Shown here: positions 12,479 to 12,991 of the stretch, piece by piece
Layout of the letters: each line of letters opens with the position of its first letter
Position numbering within the stretch: position 1 is the first letter of the stretch
Origin: JANNAV01 sp031384695
GTDB taxonomy: Bacteria; Pseudomonadota; Alphaproteobacteria; Rhodobacterales; Rhodobacteraceae
Length of the DNA stretch: 12,991 nucleotides
Assembly (NCBI GenBank): GCA_031384695.1
Contig: JANNAV010000017.1
Location: 1-12,991, forward strand
Reading direction: 5' to 3'
Notes under the pieces: model-generated
What the model saw: the letters and a program-made list of their open reading frames with translations, nothing else
What the model was told of the DNA's origin: nothing
The model's database searches: none
Translations under genes and position numbers: made by a program

Positions 12479-12991
12479 GACCACCACCCCCGCGCCCGAA
12501 GTTGCGGGGCCGACATTGCGGCGGAACGCCTCGAACAACTCGCGCCCGCTGCCATGGTGATTGGCGGCCAGATCGGGTTGCACCGCGGCGCGGTTCTCAA
12601 AACCTGCGGTCAGCACGTTCAGCGTGCCCAAGCTGGCATCGAGCCGCAGGATATCGCCGTCGCGCAGCCGCGCCAAAGGCCCGCCACCGGCGGCTTCGGG
12701 CGAGACATGGATCGCGGCGGGCACCTTGCCCGATGCCCCCGACATCCGCCCATCGGTCACCAGTGCCACCTTCAGGCCCCGGTCCTGCAGCACCGACAAC
12801 GTCGGCGTCAGCGAATGCAGTTCGGGCATGCCATTGGCCTGCGGGCCCTGAAAGCGGACCACGATGATGGTGTCGGTGGTAAACTCGCCCGCCTTGAAGG
12901 CACGTTTGACATCTTCCTGATCATGAAAAATCCGCGCTGGCGCTTCGACGATATGACGCTCGGGGGCGACGGCGGACACCTTGATGACGCC
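12476..12991 (-). CDS. edd: 6-phosphogluconate dehydratase, C-terminal part (5'-truncated by window edge)
   Basis: Edd dehydrates 6-phosphogluconate to KDPG, the step before Eda, using an iron-sulfur cluster. The last ~171 residues are visible and lie in the C-terminal IlvD/Edd beta-barrel domain. Diagnostic segments are TIIVVRFQGPQANGMPELHSLTPTLSVLQDRG, the family signature ALVTDGRMSGASGKVPAAIHVSPEA, LRDGDILRLD, and the terminal GSGRELFEAFRRNVGPATSGAG, which favours Edd over dihydroxyacid dehydratase. The stop codon TAG (12478-12476) lies inside the terminal repeat of the adjacent palindromic element, and the last residues VVV may have been shaped by that insertion. Edd and eda form an operon. 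The rest of the gene lies to the right of the window. Confidence 0.93.
   Translation of the reverse strand, partial: GVIKVSAVAPERHIVEAPARIFHDQEDVKRAFKAGEFTTDTIIVVRFQGPQANGMPELHSLTPTLSVLQDRGLKVALVTDGRMSGASGKVPAAIHVSPEAAGGGPLARLRDGDILRLDASLGTLNVLTAGFENRAAVQPDLAANHHGSGRELFEAFRRNVGPATSGAGVVV

Overview
This 13-kb window is high-GC DNA and looks like an ordinary chromosomal segment of an alphaproteobacterium in the Rhodobacteraceae (Rhodobacter/Gemmobacter-like). The basis is a TakP-type TRAP binding protein with its large permease, a Bpt leucyltransferase, a DUF2852 protein, a full-length GlnE, an Entner-Doudoroff edd-eda pair and the codon usage. No phage, plasmid, transposase, CRISPR or rRNA/tRNA gene is visible.

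Layout from left to right. (1) 1-1530: the 5' three quarters of ilvI (acetolactate synthase large subunit), leftward. It is preceded by a promoter, a 15-codon leader peptide rich in Val/Ile/Leu, and mutually exclusive antiterminator and terminator hairpins, i.e. a complete transcription attenuator. (2) 1727-2335: a beta-class glutathione transferase, rightward. (3) 2384-6420: a TRAP transporter split into two convergent units, takP (binding protein, rightward) and dctQ-dctM (permeases, leftward). Each has its own terminator, with about 300 bp of strongly palindromic DNA between them. A 19-bp motif occurs in both promoter regions. (4) 6522-7771: bpt and a VOC-fold gene, overlapping by 4 nt, leftward. 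(5) 7901-8356: a DUF2852 membrane protein, leftward. It is divergent from (6) glnE (8551-11427, rightward) and a small conserved gene overlapping its end. The region between DUF2852 and glnE holds several palindromes and a 3x13-bp tandem repeat. (7) 11686-12991: eda and the 3' part of edd, leftward, separated by a ~117-bp compound palindromic repeat whose terminal repeat supplies the edd stop codon.

The functional themes are central carbon and nitrogen metabolism: branched-chain amino acid synthesis, 2-oxoacid uptake, KDPG cleavage to pyruvate, and control of glutamine synthetase. Pyruvate links several of them as the ilvI substrate, the eda product and a probable TakP ligand. No wholly new system is evident. 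The most informative signals are regulatory and repetitive: the ilv attenuator, the possible shared operator of the split TRAP system, the repeat inside the edd-eda operon, and the in-frame pentapeptide expansion in GlnE.
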